From positions 806,001 to 870,000 of the forward strand of contig CAVZEU010000003.1 in NCBI GenBank assembly GCA_963774415.1: a stretch of 64,000 nucleotides of DNA, in the 5' to 3' direction. The notes below the pieces were generated by a model that was given only the letters and a program-made list of their open reading frames with translations, was not told where the DNA came from and ran no database searches. Of the stretch, positions 44,612 to 53,916 are shown piece after piece. Each line of letters begins with the position of its first letter. The first letter of the stretch is position 1. This DNA comes from SZUA-36 sp963774415. Its GTDB lineage: Bacteria > Pseudomonadota > Gammaproteobacteria > Xanthomonadales > SZUA-36. The translations under genes and the position numbers were made by a program.

Positions 44612-45632
44612 TCATTCGCCGTAAATCCTGCGGCCGCGTATAGCGGTCGATCAGCGGTGCGGCCATGTTCATCAGCAACACCGCAAAAGCGACCCCGTCT
44701 GGGTAGCCGCCCCAGCGGCGTATGGCCAGCGTGATCACGCCCACGCCGATTCCGAATATCACACGGCCCTTGCCGCTGGCACAGCCGCTGACCGGGTCGG
44801 TGGCGATGAAAAAAGCCGCCAGCACGATGGCGCCTGAGAAAACATGTTGCAGCGGCAGGGGGTTGCTGTCCGGGTCCGAGAGCCAGAATGGCAGGGTCAG
44901 CAACACGACGCTGCCGATCACGGCCAGCGGCACATGCCAACTGATGATGCGCCGGTAGAGCAGGAAGAAGCCGCCGATGAAGAACCAGTTCGCAATCCAT
45001 TCCCAGCCGAGGCCGCCGTAATCGCCGAACAACGGCGAGTGTCGAATTTCGGGCACCATCCGGCCCTGCTCGATGCCGTTCTTGAGCATGTCCAGCGGGG
45101 TCGCCTGGGTAATGGCGTCCCAGCCTCCGGGTATATTCCCGGTGAATATGGCCGACAGGCTATGCGCCAGCCCAGGTGCGTTTTCGGCCAGCGGCAGCGG
45201 CGGCAGCCATGCGGTCATCGGCTGCGGAAAGCTGATCAAGACGACCACGTAGCCGGCCATCGCGGGGTTGAACGGGTTGTGACCCAGCCCGCCGTACAGG
45301 TGCTTGGCAAAACCGATCGCGAAGAGCATCCCGACGCATGCGATCCACCAGGGCGCAAGCGGCGGTATGCACAGTGCGAACAGCACCGCGGTCACGACGG
45401 CGCTGTAGTCGTTGATATAGGGTTTCAGCGGGCGCTTCCTGAGCCGCAGGAACAGAGATTCGAATAACAGCGCGAAGGCCACTGCCAGTACGATCTGAAC
45501 GAAGATGCCCACGCCGAAATACCAGGCGTATGCAAGGATGCCCGGCAACAGGGCCAACAGGACTTGCGACATGACCCTGGCAACGGTTAATTGCGACGGT
45601 ATATGCGGTCGCCGTGCCCAGCGGAAATTCAC
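44612..45632 (-). CDS. rsxD: Electron transport complex subunit RsxD/RnfD (frameshift near 3' end)
   Basis: The membrane protein starts at a GTG (45632) as NFRWARRPHIPSQLTVARVMSQVLLALLPGILAYAW and shows the RnfD landmarks LYGGLGHNPFNPAMAGYVVVLISFP, ITQATPLDMLKNG (the Thr that carries FMN in relatives) and GGYPDGVAFAVLLMNMAAPLIDRYTRP. At about 44629 an extra base prevents the natural end RIYGE-stop (44612-44614), and the open frame instead continues to 44328. With the base removed the protein is ~339 residues, the normal size. It abuts rsxC (stop at 45636) and rsxG. Confidence 0.88.
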
Positions 45633-45635
45633 GTG

Positions 45636-47201
45636 TCATCGGATTCCCCGCGCCTTTGCCGGCGCTGGCCGGCGCGAGCGATGGCCGCCTGCTACATCCC
45701 GTTGCCGCTTCGCCTTGTCCAGCAGCTGTTTCTTGCGGCGGCGCAGGGCTTCCTCCTGCTCCTCTCGTTCCCTTGACAGACGGCCTGGCGGGATTCGAAA
45801 CGGCGCCGCGCCCGCTCGGCCGCCAGCGCTTTTTCGGCGCGAGCTCGCAAGTTCCGCCTTGCCGCGCGTGGAACCGGCTGGCCAGCGGTATATGACTGGG
45901 GCAGACATAATCGCAGCATCCACACTCGATACATGCCGAAAGGCCGTGGTCCCGCGCCTCGTTCCCAGAGGCCGTTCTGGACCAGTGCCAGTGCAGTTGC
46001 TGCGGCAATAGGCGGGCCGGGCAGACACGGGCGCACTCGCCGCAGCGGATACATGGCATTTCCGCCTGCGGCGCTTTGATCTCTTGCTGCGTCGGCACCA
46101 GCACGCAATTGACGGCCTTGGATACCGGCACGGCGTCGCTGGCGACCGGGAAACCCATCATCGGCCCGCCCACGATCAGGCGGGCCGCGTCCGGCCGGTA
46201 GCCGCCGCAGGCGTCGATCAGGTGCGCCAGCGGTGTGCCGATCAGGGCGAGCAGGTTGCGCGGGCTGGAAACGCCGCTGCCCGTGACCGTGACATAGCGC
46301 TCGATCAGCGGTGTGCCCTTCGGTCACCGCCACCGCCACGAGCGCGGCGGTGGCCACGTTATAGCACACCAGGCCGATGTCGGCGGGCAGCCCGCCGGCC
46401 GGGACTTCGAGGCCGGTCAACACCTGGATCAGTTGCCGTTCCCCGCCCTCGGGATAGATGCGTACGGACCCTGGTCACGGCAGACCGACTCGCCGAGCCG
46501 CCTTGCGACGGCTTGTTCCAGCGCCGTTTGACCGCGCCCATCTGGTCTTCGATCGCGATCACAACCCGTTCCGCACCGATCGCCCGGCGCAGGATGCGCG
46601 CCCCGAGTACGATCTGCGCCGGCTGTTCACGCATCAGCATCTCATCGCAGGAGATGTAGGGCTCGCACTCTGCGCCATTGAGGATCAACGTGTGCACCTG
46701 TCGCTGGCGAGCCGCCTCGGCCTTGACATGGCTCGGAAATACGGCGCCGCCAAGACCGGCGATGCCGCCGGCGCGAATCCGTTCGCACAGTTCTCGCGCA
46801 CCGGCCTCGCGCCAGTCGGCGACGGGTTCGCGCTGCACCCATTCATCGAGGCCGTCGGGCCGTATCACGACCGCCGTCGCGCGCCCGCCGGCCGCGGTCG
46901 CTACGGGAGCGTCCCGCACGGCTTCGACCGTGCCCGAGGCCGGCGAGTGTATCAGCGCGCAGGAAGGGCACCGTCCGATCACCTGGCCCTTGAGTACGTG
47001 GTCGCCCGGGTGCACGGCCGCTTCGCTCACTTCGCCGGCGTGCTGGATGAGCGGCACGGTCAGTTGCGCCGGCAAGGGCGGCCGCTCGACACTCAACTGG
47101 CATGAAACTTTCTTGTGGTGACGCAGCTTGAGCCCGCCGTCAAAATGGTAGGTGCGCTGCCCCGCAGCCTTGGCCCGTTCAAAGGCTTCGCCGCGGTTCA
47201 C
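45636..47201 (-). pseudogene. rsxC: Electron transport complex subunit RsxC/RnfC, multiply frameshifted
   Basis: The first ~220 codons from the GTG at 47201 (TYHFDGGLKLRHHKK, GLGGAVFPSHVKAEA, ILNGAECEPYISCDE) are intact. Then the frame changes near 46537, 46466, 46317, 45850-45870 (twice) and 45782. The pieces carry all expected parts: VRIYPEGGERQLIQVLTG, GGPMMGFPVASDAVPV, the two ferredoxin clusters (CIRCGECARVCPARLLPQQL, CIECGCCDYVCPSHIPL) and the charged C-terminal helix (RLSREREEQEEALRRRKK). Only indels, no substitution stops, were noticed. RnfC normally carries [4Fe-4S] clusters and an NADH/FMN site. Confidence 0.83.
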
Positions 47202-47755
47202 GACGGTACCGGCGCAGGTGCGATCGGCAACAGGCGCGCTGCGTCGGCGGCCCGTGGCCGCGCTGCCGGCTCGACCATGTCGATGCAGTCGACCGGACAG
47301 GGCGGCAGGCACAGGTCGCAGCCGGTGCACTCGGCTGCAATGACGGTGTGCATCAACTGTGCGGCGCCGACGATGGCGTCGACCGGGCACGCCTGGATAC
47401 AAAGGGTGCAGCCAATGCAGCGCTGTTCGTCGATGAGCGCGACCCGCGCCGGTCTTTCAACGCCGTTTTCCGGGTTCAGCGGCTTGGGCTCGCGGCCGAG
47501 CAGGTCCGCCAGCGCGCGGATCGTATCGCGGCCGCCCGGCGGGCACTGGTTGATGTCGGCCTCCCCGCTGGCAACGGCGGCGGCGTACGGGCGGCAACCC
47601 GGAAAACCGCACTGGGCGCACTGCGTCTGCGGCAACAATGCGTCGATACGGTCGATCAGCGGATCGGTCTCCACCTTGTAGCGGATGGCGGCGATACCCA
47701 GGCCGAAGCCGGACAACAGGCCCAGGAACGTCAGTGTGGCGGTGGCGGTCAGCAT
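47198..47755 (-). CDS. rsxB: Electron transport complex subunit RsxB/RnfB
   Basis: The 185-residue ferredoxin-type subunit is intact. A membrane helix (LTATATLTFLGLLSGFGLGIAAI) is followed by the cluster motif LLPQTQCAQCGFPGCRPYA plus the NQCPPGG Cys, then two [4Fe-4S] ferredoxin motifs: CIGCTLCIQACPVDAIVG and CTGCDLCLPPCPVDCIDM. In the Rnf/Rsx complex it passes electrons from RnfC toward ferredoxin or SoxR. The stop overlaps the rsxC GTG. Confidence 0.95.
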   Translation of the reverse strand: MLTATATLTFLGLLSGFGLGIAAIRYKVETDPLIDRIDALLPQTQCAQCGFPGCRPYAAAVASGEADINQCPPGGRDTIRALADLLGREPKPLNPENGVERPARVALIDEQRCIGCTLCIQACPVDAIVGAAQLMHTVIAAECTGCDLCLPPCPVDCIDMVEPAARPRAADAARLLPIAPAPVPS

Positions 47756-47776
47756 CGCTTCTCCTGCATGGCCCGA

Positions 47777-48358
47777 TCAGAGGTTCGCGAGACCCTTGAA
47801 ACCCATGAAGGCCAACGCCATCATGCCGGCGGTGAGCAGGCCGATCGGCACGCCCTTGAACGGCGCGGGCACATCCAGCAGGGCGACCCGTTCGCGCATG
47901 GCCGTGAACAGAATCAGCACCAGCCCGAAACCGGTCGCGGCGCCAAAGCCGTACAACGCCGATTCCAGCAGGTCGTGCTGTTCCCTGATGTTCAATAGCG
48001 CGACACCGAGAACGGCGCAATTGGTCGTGATCAGCGGCAGAAAAATGCCCAGCACCCGGTAAATCACGGGGTTGTTCTTGCGCATGTACATCTCGGTCAA
48101 CTGCACGGTGACCGCGATCACGAGAATGAAGCCGAGCGTCGCCAGGTACTGCAAGCCGAGCGGTATCAACAGGTAACGGTACAGCAGGTAGCTCGAGCTT
48201 GACGACAGCGTCAGCACGAAAGCGGTGGCAAGTGCCATGCCGATGGCGCCTTCGAGCTTGTTGGAAACGCCCATGAACGGACACAGGCCGAGGAACCTCG
48301 CCAGTACGAAATTATTGGCGAGAACCGTGCTGACCAGAATGAGGATGTACTTGGCCAT
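47777..48358 (-). CDS. rsxA: Electron transport complex subunit RsxA/RnfA
   Basis: The 193-residue integral membrane subunit is intact: KYILILVSTVLANNFVLARFLGLCPFMGVSNKLEGAIGM, LLIPLGLQYLATLGFILVIAVTVQLTEMYMRKNNP, LGIFLPLITTNCAVLGVALL and the C-terminal LNIREQHDLLESALYGFGAATGFGLVLILFTAMRERV. RnfA and RnfE share ancestry and sit together in the membrane core. It follows metG after 14 bases. Confidence 0.95.
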   Translation of the reverse strand: MAKYILILVSTVLANNFVLARFLGLCPFMGVSNKLEGAIGMALATAFVLTLSSSSSYLLYRYLLIPLGLQYLATLGFILVIAVTVQLTEMYMRKNNPVIYRVLGIFLPLITTNCAVLGVALLNIREQHDLLESALYGFGAATGFGLVLILFTAMRERVALLDVPAPFKGVPIGLLTAGMMALAFMGFKGLANL

Positions 48359-48372
48359 TTCGATTACATGAA

Positions 48373-50391
48373 TCAGGTCACCCGGCTGCCCGCTTTGGCC
48401 CCCTCGTCGGGACTCAACAGAAACAACTCGTCACCGCCGCTGCCGGCGGCCAAAACCATGCCTTCCGATACGCCGAAGCGCATTTTTCGCGGTTTCAAAT
48501 TGGCGACCATGACCGTATGCCGGCCAACCAGGTCGGCCGGTTCATAGGCCGATTTGATGCCGGCGAACACCTGCCGCGTCCCCGCCCCCAGGTCGAGCGT
48601 CAGGCGCAGCAGTTTATCGGCCCCCTCGACCGCTTCGGCGTGGGTGATCCTGGCCACGCGCAGGTCGATTTTTCGGAACTCCTCGATACTGATTTCGGGC
48701 TCGAGCTCCAGTGCCGGCGCAGCCGCCTTTTCACGAGCCTCCAGGTTCTCTTTCGAATCTTCGATCATCGCTTCGACCTTGACCGGGTCCACCCGCGTCA
48801 TCAGTGGCTTGAACACGTTGATCTCCACCCCCGTGAGCGCATCGTCCAGTTCCGACCAGCGCTCCAGCGCCACGCCCAGAAACCCGGCTGCCTTGGCCGC
48901 CGTGAAGGGTGTGACCGGCGCCAGGTAGGTCATCAGAACGCGAAACAGGTTGAGGCCCTGGGTGCAGATGGCCCGCACCCGCTCCGCCTGATCCGCCTGC
49001 TTGATCATCTGCCAGGGTTTGTGTTCATCGATGTAGCGGTTGCCTTCGTCGGCCAGCGCCATGATGCGCCGAATCGCGGACTGGTAATTGCGCTGCTCGA
49101 AGTCCTCCTTTATGGCCATGCGTTCGTCAATGAAGCGGCGGTAAAGATCCGGGTCCGGCAGCGCGGACGCGAGTCGACCGTCGAAATTGCGGTTGATGAA
49201 TCCGGCGCAGCGGCTGGCGATATTGACGACTTTGCCCACCATGTCCGAGTTGACCCGGGCCACGAAATCGTCGAGGCTCAGGTCGAGGTCGGCCATGCTG
49301 GGACCGAGGCGCGCGCAGAAGTAATAGCGAAGGTAGTCCGGGTTCAAGTGGTCGAGGTAGGTGCGGGCCTGGATGAAGGTGCCGCGCGACTTGGACATCT
49401 TGGCGCCGTCGACGGTAAGAAAACCATGTGCGTAGACCGCGGTGGGCGTGCGGAAATCCGCTCCCATCAGCATCGCCGGCCAGAACAGCGTATGGAAATA
49501 GACAATGTCCTTGCCGATGAAATTGTACATCTCGGTCGTGGTGTCGGCATTCCACCAGGCATCGAAATCCAGCCCCAAACGATCTGCGAGTTCCTTGAAA
49601 CTGGCCATGTAACCGATCGGTGCGTCGACCCAGACATAGAAATACTTGTCATCGGTGCCCGGAATCTTGAATCCGAAGTACGGTTCGTCGCGGGTGATGT
49701 CCCAGTCGCGCAGCCCGTCTTCGAACCATTCCTGCATCTTGTTGACCACCTCCGGTTGCAGCCTGCCGCTCGCCATCCATTCCTGCAGGCGGTCACTGAA
49801 GGCGGACAGACGCACGAAATAATGCTCTGACTCGCGCATGACAGGCTCACTGCCGCTGATCACCGAGCGCGCGTCGAGCAGGTCGGTCGGCCGGTAGGTG
49901 CCACCGCAGGCTTCACAACTGTCGCCGTACTGATCCGGCGTCTTGCAGCGCGGGCAGGTGCCGCGGATAAACCGGTCAGGCAGAAACATGCCCTTTTGTT
50001 CGTCGTAGAACTGCGTGATGGTGCGCTGCTCGATGTACCCGCCCGCCTGCAGGCGCCCGAAGATCGTTTCCACGCACTCGCGGTTGGCGGCGCCGTTGGT
50101 CGTGGCATAGTTGTCGTAACTCAGGCCGAAGTCGTCGAAATCCCGCAGGTGTTCGGCGTGCAGGCGTTCGATCAGGTCTTCCGCGGAAACGCCTTCCGCC
50201 TCGGCGCGTAACATGACGGGTGTGCCGTGCGCGTCGTCCGCCCAGGCAAAATAGCACTCGTGTCCCTGGGCGCGTTGAAAACGTGCCCAGATATCGGTCT
50301 GGATATACTCCAGCATATGGCCGAGGTGAATGGCCCCGTTCGCGTATGGCAGGGCGCTGGTAACGAGGATTTTTCTCTTTTGCGTGCTCAT
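48373..50391 (-). CDS. metG: Methionine--tRNA ligase
   Basis: The 672-residue class I synthetase has HLGH in LPYANGAIHLGHM, the zinc-binding CPRC/CEAC pair (GTCPRCKTPDQYGDSCEACGG), WVDAPIGY, and VDGAKMSKSRGTF with KMSKS. A C-terminal EMAP/tRNA-binding domain (IDLRVARITHAEAVEGADKLL, FAGIKSAYEPADLVGRHTVMVANLKPRKMRFGVSEGM) supports dimerisation. The ATG at 50391 gives the standard N-terminus MSTQKRKILVTSALPYANG. It is the first gene of the metG-rsx-nth block. Confidence 0.97.
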   Translation of the reverse strand: MSTQKRKILVTSALPYANGAIHLGHMLEYIQTDIWARFQRAQGHECYFAWADDAHGTPVMLRAEAEGVSAEDLIERLHAEHLRDFDDFGLSYDNYATTNGAANRECVETIFGRLQAGGYIEQRTITQFYDEQKGMFLPDRFIRGTCPRCKTPDQYGDSCEACGGTYRPTDLLDARSVISGSEPVMRESEHYFVRLSAFSDRLQEWMASGRLQPEVVNKMQEWFEDGLRDWDITRDEPYFGFKIPGTDDKYFYVWVDAPIGYMASFKELADRLGLDFDAWWNADTTTEMYNFIGKDIVYFHTLFWPAMLMGADFRTPTAVYAHGFLTVDGAKMSKSRGTFIQARTYLDHLNPDYLRYYFCARLGPSMADLDLSLDDFVARVNSDMVGKVVNIASRCAGFINRNFDGRLASALPDPDLYRRFIDERMAIKEDFEQRNYQSAIRRIMALADEGNRYIDEHKPWQMIKQADQAERVRAICTQGLNLFRVLMTYLAPVTPFTAAKAAGFLGVALERWSELDDALTGVEINVFKPLMTRVDPVKVEAMIEDSKENLEAREKAAAPALELEPEISIEEFRKIDLRVARITHAEAVEGADKLLRLTLDLGAGTRQVFAGIKSAYEPADLVGRHTVMVANLKPRKMRFGVSEGMVLAAGSGGDELFLLSPDEGAKAGSRVT

Positions 50392-50839
50392 TGAATTTGC
50401 AGCTTGTCCATGTTTGTTGGGGCCTGTCAACACGATCTGAACCGGTTCTGACGCCGGCCCTCTCTTGGTTTGGCGCGGCGGAGCGAGCGTGGCGCAGCGC
50501 CGCTACCCGAGTGCGCGGCCTTGGTACCGTGTCGCCGCTGGCGCGGCCTCATCCGAAAACTCATTATGACATGCCGGTTGGTGAGTCGTAAGGCCGGCAT
50601 ACGGTTTGGCATTTCACCCCCGCCGCCGCCCAGGAGCGGCTATCTTGACATATCGTAACGGCCGCCGGATAGTTCGGCCTGCGCCGGCTTGCGCGTAGCT
50701 GCAAAGAGAAACACCGCCATGAATAACCCGGTCGACATGACGCCGCAGGTTCCGCCGGTATCCGCGGCCGGGGCAGCTTGCGCTATCATCGACGCAGAGA
50801 TGCAGAAACGCAGTTGAGATTTTCTCTCCGGGGCCGCCG
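50392..50839. other. Divergent intergenic region
   Basis: This region lies between leftward metG and the rightward PrnB-like gene. A 32-codon ORF at 50719-50817 has no family resemblance and I do not call it. Several inverted GC-rich runs occur, but none is a clear terminator. No RNA gene or riboswitch motif was recognised. Confidence 0.4.
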
Positions 50840-52018
50840 ATGACGACCAACACCGAACAATTCGATCGCTGGATCCGCAACGATTTCGTCGCGATGAATA
50901 CCGCGCTGGAATCACGCTATTTCGCGCAAACCGATGACCGCGTCAACGTGGCCGGCATCGGCGACGACATCAAGTCCGCTTTGGTCAGCGAGGGCCGCGG
51001 CCATATCCTCCGGCTGCTGCAGGAGGGCAACACCGACGAGGGTTTCGAGGCCGGTTTCGACTTGCTGGGCAACGTCGGTTTCTACATGGCCGCCTGCCGC
51101 CGTCACGACATCACCGAGCCGTCCCGGGAAACGACCTCGCCGTTGCGCGAGGCCTCGGCGCTGGCGCTGCAACTCGGCGCCTCGCTGGGTGTCGCGCCCC
51201 GCTTCGTGACCGCGCACCTGAGCACGCATAACCGCGCCGTTGACGGTATCAGCAAGAGTTTTACGAGGCTCGAGGACGAAAGGATCTTCAACGAGTACAA
51301 CACCCGCTCGATCCTCGGCTTCAAACGGGCCGCCGACGCCTTGTTCCGGATCCTGCCGGTCGGCGTGACGAGCCCGTTGGCGGCGGACCTTCTGACGGCT
51401 GCCAAGGCAGCGCTGGAGGAGGTGTTCGCGAACAACGCGATCCTCAACGAGAAACTGGATGTCGACCGCTTTTTTCTCTGCGTGCGCCCGTACTTCAAGC
51501 CCTACCGTGTCGGTCTGCATGTCTATCGTGGCGCCAATGCCGGTGATTTCGCCGGCATCAACGTGATCGATCTGTTGTTGGGCCTGTGCCGCGCGGACGA
51601 AGCCTACTATTCGCAGTTGCTGGTCGACAAGCTGCTCTACATGCTGCCCGAAGATCAACTGCTGTTGAAGGACTGCATGCGCCGCGGCAGCTTCCTGCAG
51701 GAACTGCTGGCGGTGCCGAAGCGGCGGCGGGCCGGAGATACGTACCGGCATTGCGCGCGCCTGTTCCTGGAGGTCTGCGGCATGCACGGCCGTATTGCGG
51801 CGCAGCACCATGACCAGTTGGTCAAGCGCTTCATCGAAGAGCCCTCGCGCGGCATCAGCGACGAACACATGGATACGCTGACCGCCAGCGGGCCGCCGCT
51901 GCCGGTGCTTTTACGGGCGCTGGAAAAGCTGCGGGACCTGCGCATGGCCGTGGAACGTGACGATGTCCGCACCAGCCATCTCCAGCTGGCGCAGCTCAGA
52001 GCGACGCTGGACGGCTGA
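50840..52018 (+). CDS. PrnB-like (IDO/TDO-fold) protein
   Basis: The 392-residue protein resembles monodechloroaminopyrrolnitrin synthase PrnB, a member of the heme indole-dioxygenase superfamily. The matching blocks are LLGNVGFYMAACRRHDITEPS, LGASLGVAPRFVTAHLSTHNR and VRPYFKPYRVGLHVYRG...GINVIDLLLGLC...DEAYYSQLLVDKLLYMLPEDQ, corresponding to RPFYEPIRVG and the following helices of PrnB. It is all-helical and cytoplasmic. No tryptophan halogenase or other pyrrolnitrin genes are near, so a different substrate is likely; residues that would ligate heme cannot be confirmed from sequence alone. Confidence 0.72.
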   Translation: MTTNTEQFDRWIRNDFVAMNTALESRYFAQTDDRVNVAGIGDDIKSALVSEGRGHILRLLQEGNTDEGFEAGFDLLGNVGFYMAACRRHDITEPSRETTSPLREASALALQLGASLGVAPRFVTAHLSTHNRAVDGISKSFTRLEDERIFNEYNTRSILGFKRAADALFRILPVGVTSPLAADLLTAAKAALEEVFANNAILNEKLDVDRFFLCVRPYFKPYRVGLHVYRGANAGDFAGINVIDLLLGLCRADEAYYSQLLVDKLLYMLPEDQLLLKDCMRRGSFLQELLAVPKRRRAGDTYRHCARLFLEVCGMHGRIAAQHHDQLVKRFIEEPSRGISDEHMDTLTASGPPLPVLLRALEKLRDLRMAVERDDVRTSHLQLAQLRATLDG

Positions 52019-52131
52019 GCGGTGGCCGAAAAACCGCATTGCGCCCGGCACGGACGGTTACCATGCCGCCGGCGAATCGTTACAATGTGTCACTTTCCAG
52101 AAACACACCGGAATTCAAGGCGAAGTACTCT

Positions 52132-53211
52132 ATGAACAAAGATTCTGTAATGGCGCTGCTGGCGGAGATCGAAGACGAACACTGCGGCCGCGACCTGGTG
52201 GCGGCGGACAGCGTGCGCTCGGTCGGTGTCCACGACGACCGTGTCAACGTGGACATCCGCCTGGGTTACCCGGTGGCGGACGCCGGTGCGGGGCTCGCGG
52301 CGGCGGTCAAGGCCCGTCTCGAAAAGGAACCAGCCATCAACGAGGCCAACGTGCACGTCGAAATCAAAATCGTGGCCCACAAGGTGCAGGGCGAGCTGGA
52401 GCCGCTGTCAGGCATCGCCAATGTGATCGCGGTGGGGTCCGGCAAGGGCGGTGTCGGCAAGTCGACGACAGCGATCAACCTGGCGCTGGCGCTGGTGCGT
52501 GAAGGCGCGCGGGTGGGGCTGCTGGACGCCGACATCTACGGCCCGAGCATACCGGCCATGCTGGGGGTCAGGGGGCAACCCGAAACGGACGGTAAACACA
52601 TCATACCCAAACGCGCCCACGGGCTGCCGGTCATGTCGATCGGCTTTTTGGTCGAAGAAGACACGCCGATGATCTGGCGCGGGCCGATGGTCACTTCGGC
52701 CCTGCAGCAACTGCTGAACGATACCGATTGGGGGCAATTGGACTACCTGATCATAGACTTGCCGCCGGGAACCGGCGACATCCAGCTGACCCTGGCCCAG
52801 AGAATTCCCACGGCGGGCGCGATCATTGTGACGACGCCGCAGGATATCGCTTTGCTGGATGCTCGTAAGGCATTGAATATGTTTAATAAAGTGGATGTTC
52901 CCGTGCTTGGGGTCATCGAAAACATGAGCACCCATATCTGTTCCGCCTGTGGTCATGAAGAACCCATTTTCGGCCAAGGGGGTGGCTCGAAGATCGCCGC
53001 GGATTTCGATATCCCGCTGCTGGGCCAGCTGCCGCTGGCCATGGAGATCCGCACCGCTTTGGACGAGGGCAAGCCGACGGTGGCGGCCGCGCCGGATTCG
53101 GAGCTGGGACGGCGTTACCGCGATTTTGCCCTGCGCACGGCCGGCGCACTGGCGGTCATGCCGCGGAACCTGACGGTCAAGTTGCCGGAAATCGTGATCC
53201 AGAACAATTAG
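52132..53211 (+). CDS. mrp: Iron-sulfur cluster carrier protein Mrp/ApbC
   Basis: The 359-residue P-loop NTPase carries and transfers [4Fe-4S] clusters. An N-terminal MIP18/DUF59 domain (MNKDSVMALLAEIEDEH) precedes VIAVGSGKGGVGKSTTAINLALAL (deviant Walker A), DADIYGPSIPAMLG, YLIIDLPPGTGDIQLTLAQ and the cluster-binding CSAC (ENMSTHICSACGHEEPIFGQGGG). The start is the ATG at 52132 with AAGGCGAAG upstream. It precedes dcd, as in E. coli-type gene orders where mrp is beside metG. Confidence 0.95.
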   Translation: MNKDSVMALLAEIEDEHCGRDLVAADSVRSVGVHDDRVNVDIRLGYPVADAGAGLAAAVKARLEKEPAINEANVHVEIKIVAHKVQGELEPLSGIANVIAVGSGKGGVGKSTTAINLALALVREGARVGLLDADIYGPSIPAMLGVRGQPETDGKHIIPKRAHGLPVMSIGFLVEEDTPMIWRGPMVTSALQQLLNDTDWGQLDYLIIDLPPGTGDIQLTLAQRIPTAGAIIVTTPQDIALLDARKALNMFNKVDVPVLGVIENMSTHICSACGHEEPIFGQGGGSKIAADFDIPLLGQLPLAMEIRTALDEGKPTVAAAPDSELGRRYRDFALRTAGALAVMPRNLTVKLPEIVIQNN

Positions 53212-53316
53212 CCTGCCGCCTGCACCAGCCCCCTGGTGCAGCTTGCAGGCCAGTGCCGGGCCCTTCAACATGCAGATGTCGCCTCGAAAACAACGCTTGC
53301 CAGGGAGTATGCGGCC

Positions 53317-53886
53317 GTGAGCATCAAGTCCGACCGGTGGATTCGGCGCATGGCCCTCGAGCACGGGATGATCGAGCCTTTCGAAGCTGGCCAGATCAAC
53401 CGTAATGCCGGCGGCGGCCGGCAGATTTCATACGGCACGTCGAGTTACGGCTACGACGTGCGCTGCGCCAGTGACTTCAAGATCTTCACCAATATCAACT
53501 CGGCCGTGGTCGATCCGAAGAATTTTGACGAGAACAGTTTCGTCGACTTCCATGGAGACGTCTGCATCATTCCGCCGAATTCGTTCGCGCTGGCCCACAC
53601 CGTGGAATACCTGCGCATTCCCCGCAACGTCCTGACCATTTGCCTGGGAAAGTCGACCTATGCGCGTTGCGGCATCATCGTCAACGTGACGCCGCTGGAG
53701 CCGGAATGGGAGGGCCACGTCACGCTGGAGTTTTCCAACACGACCCCGTTGCCGGCGCGTATCTATGCGCACGAGGGCGTTGCCCAGTTCCTGTTTTTCG
53801 AGTCGGACGAGGACTGCGAGACATCCTACCTCGACCGTAAAGGCAAGTACCAGGGCCAAAGGGGCGTGACGCTGCCGAAAGCCTGA
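53317..53886 (+). CDS. dcd: dCTP deaminase
   Basis: The 189-residue trimeric enzyme deaminates dCTP to dUTP for thymidylate synthesis. Core motifs are RQISYGTSSYGYDVRC, FHGDVCIIPPNSFALAHTVEYLRIPRNVL, CLGKSTYARCGIIVNVTPLEPEWEGHVTLEFSNTTPLPARIYAHEGVAQFLFF, the last containing the catalytic Glu. It starts at a GTG (53317, GGGAG upstream); an upstream ATG at 53236 would add residues without family support. Confidence 0.96.
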   Translation: MSIKSDRWIRRMALEHGMIEPFEAGQINRNAGGGRQISYGTSSYGYDVRCASDFKIFTNINSAVVDPKNFDENSFVDFHGDVCIIPPNSFALAHTVEYLRIPRNVLTICLGKSTYARCGIIVNVTPLEPEWEGHVTLEFSNTTPLPARIYAHEGVAQFLFFESDEDCETSYLDRKGKYQGQRGVTLPKA

Positions 53887-53916
53887 GCCGCATTGGCCCG
53901 GGGCGCGGCAAGAACC

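Noticed and set aside
50719..50817. 32-codon ORF with ATG between metG and the PrnB-like gene
   Set aside because: Too short, no conserved motif, and only a poor ribosome binding site.
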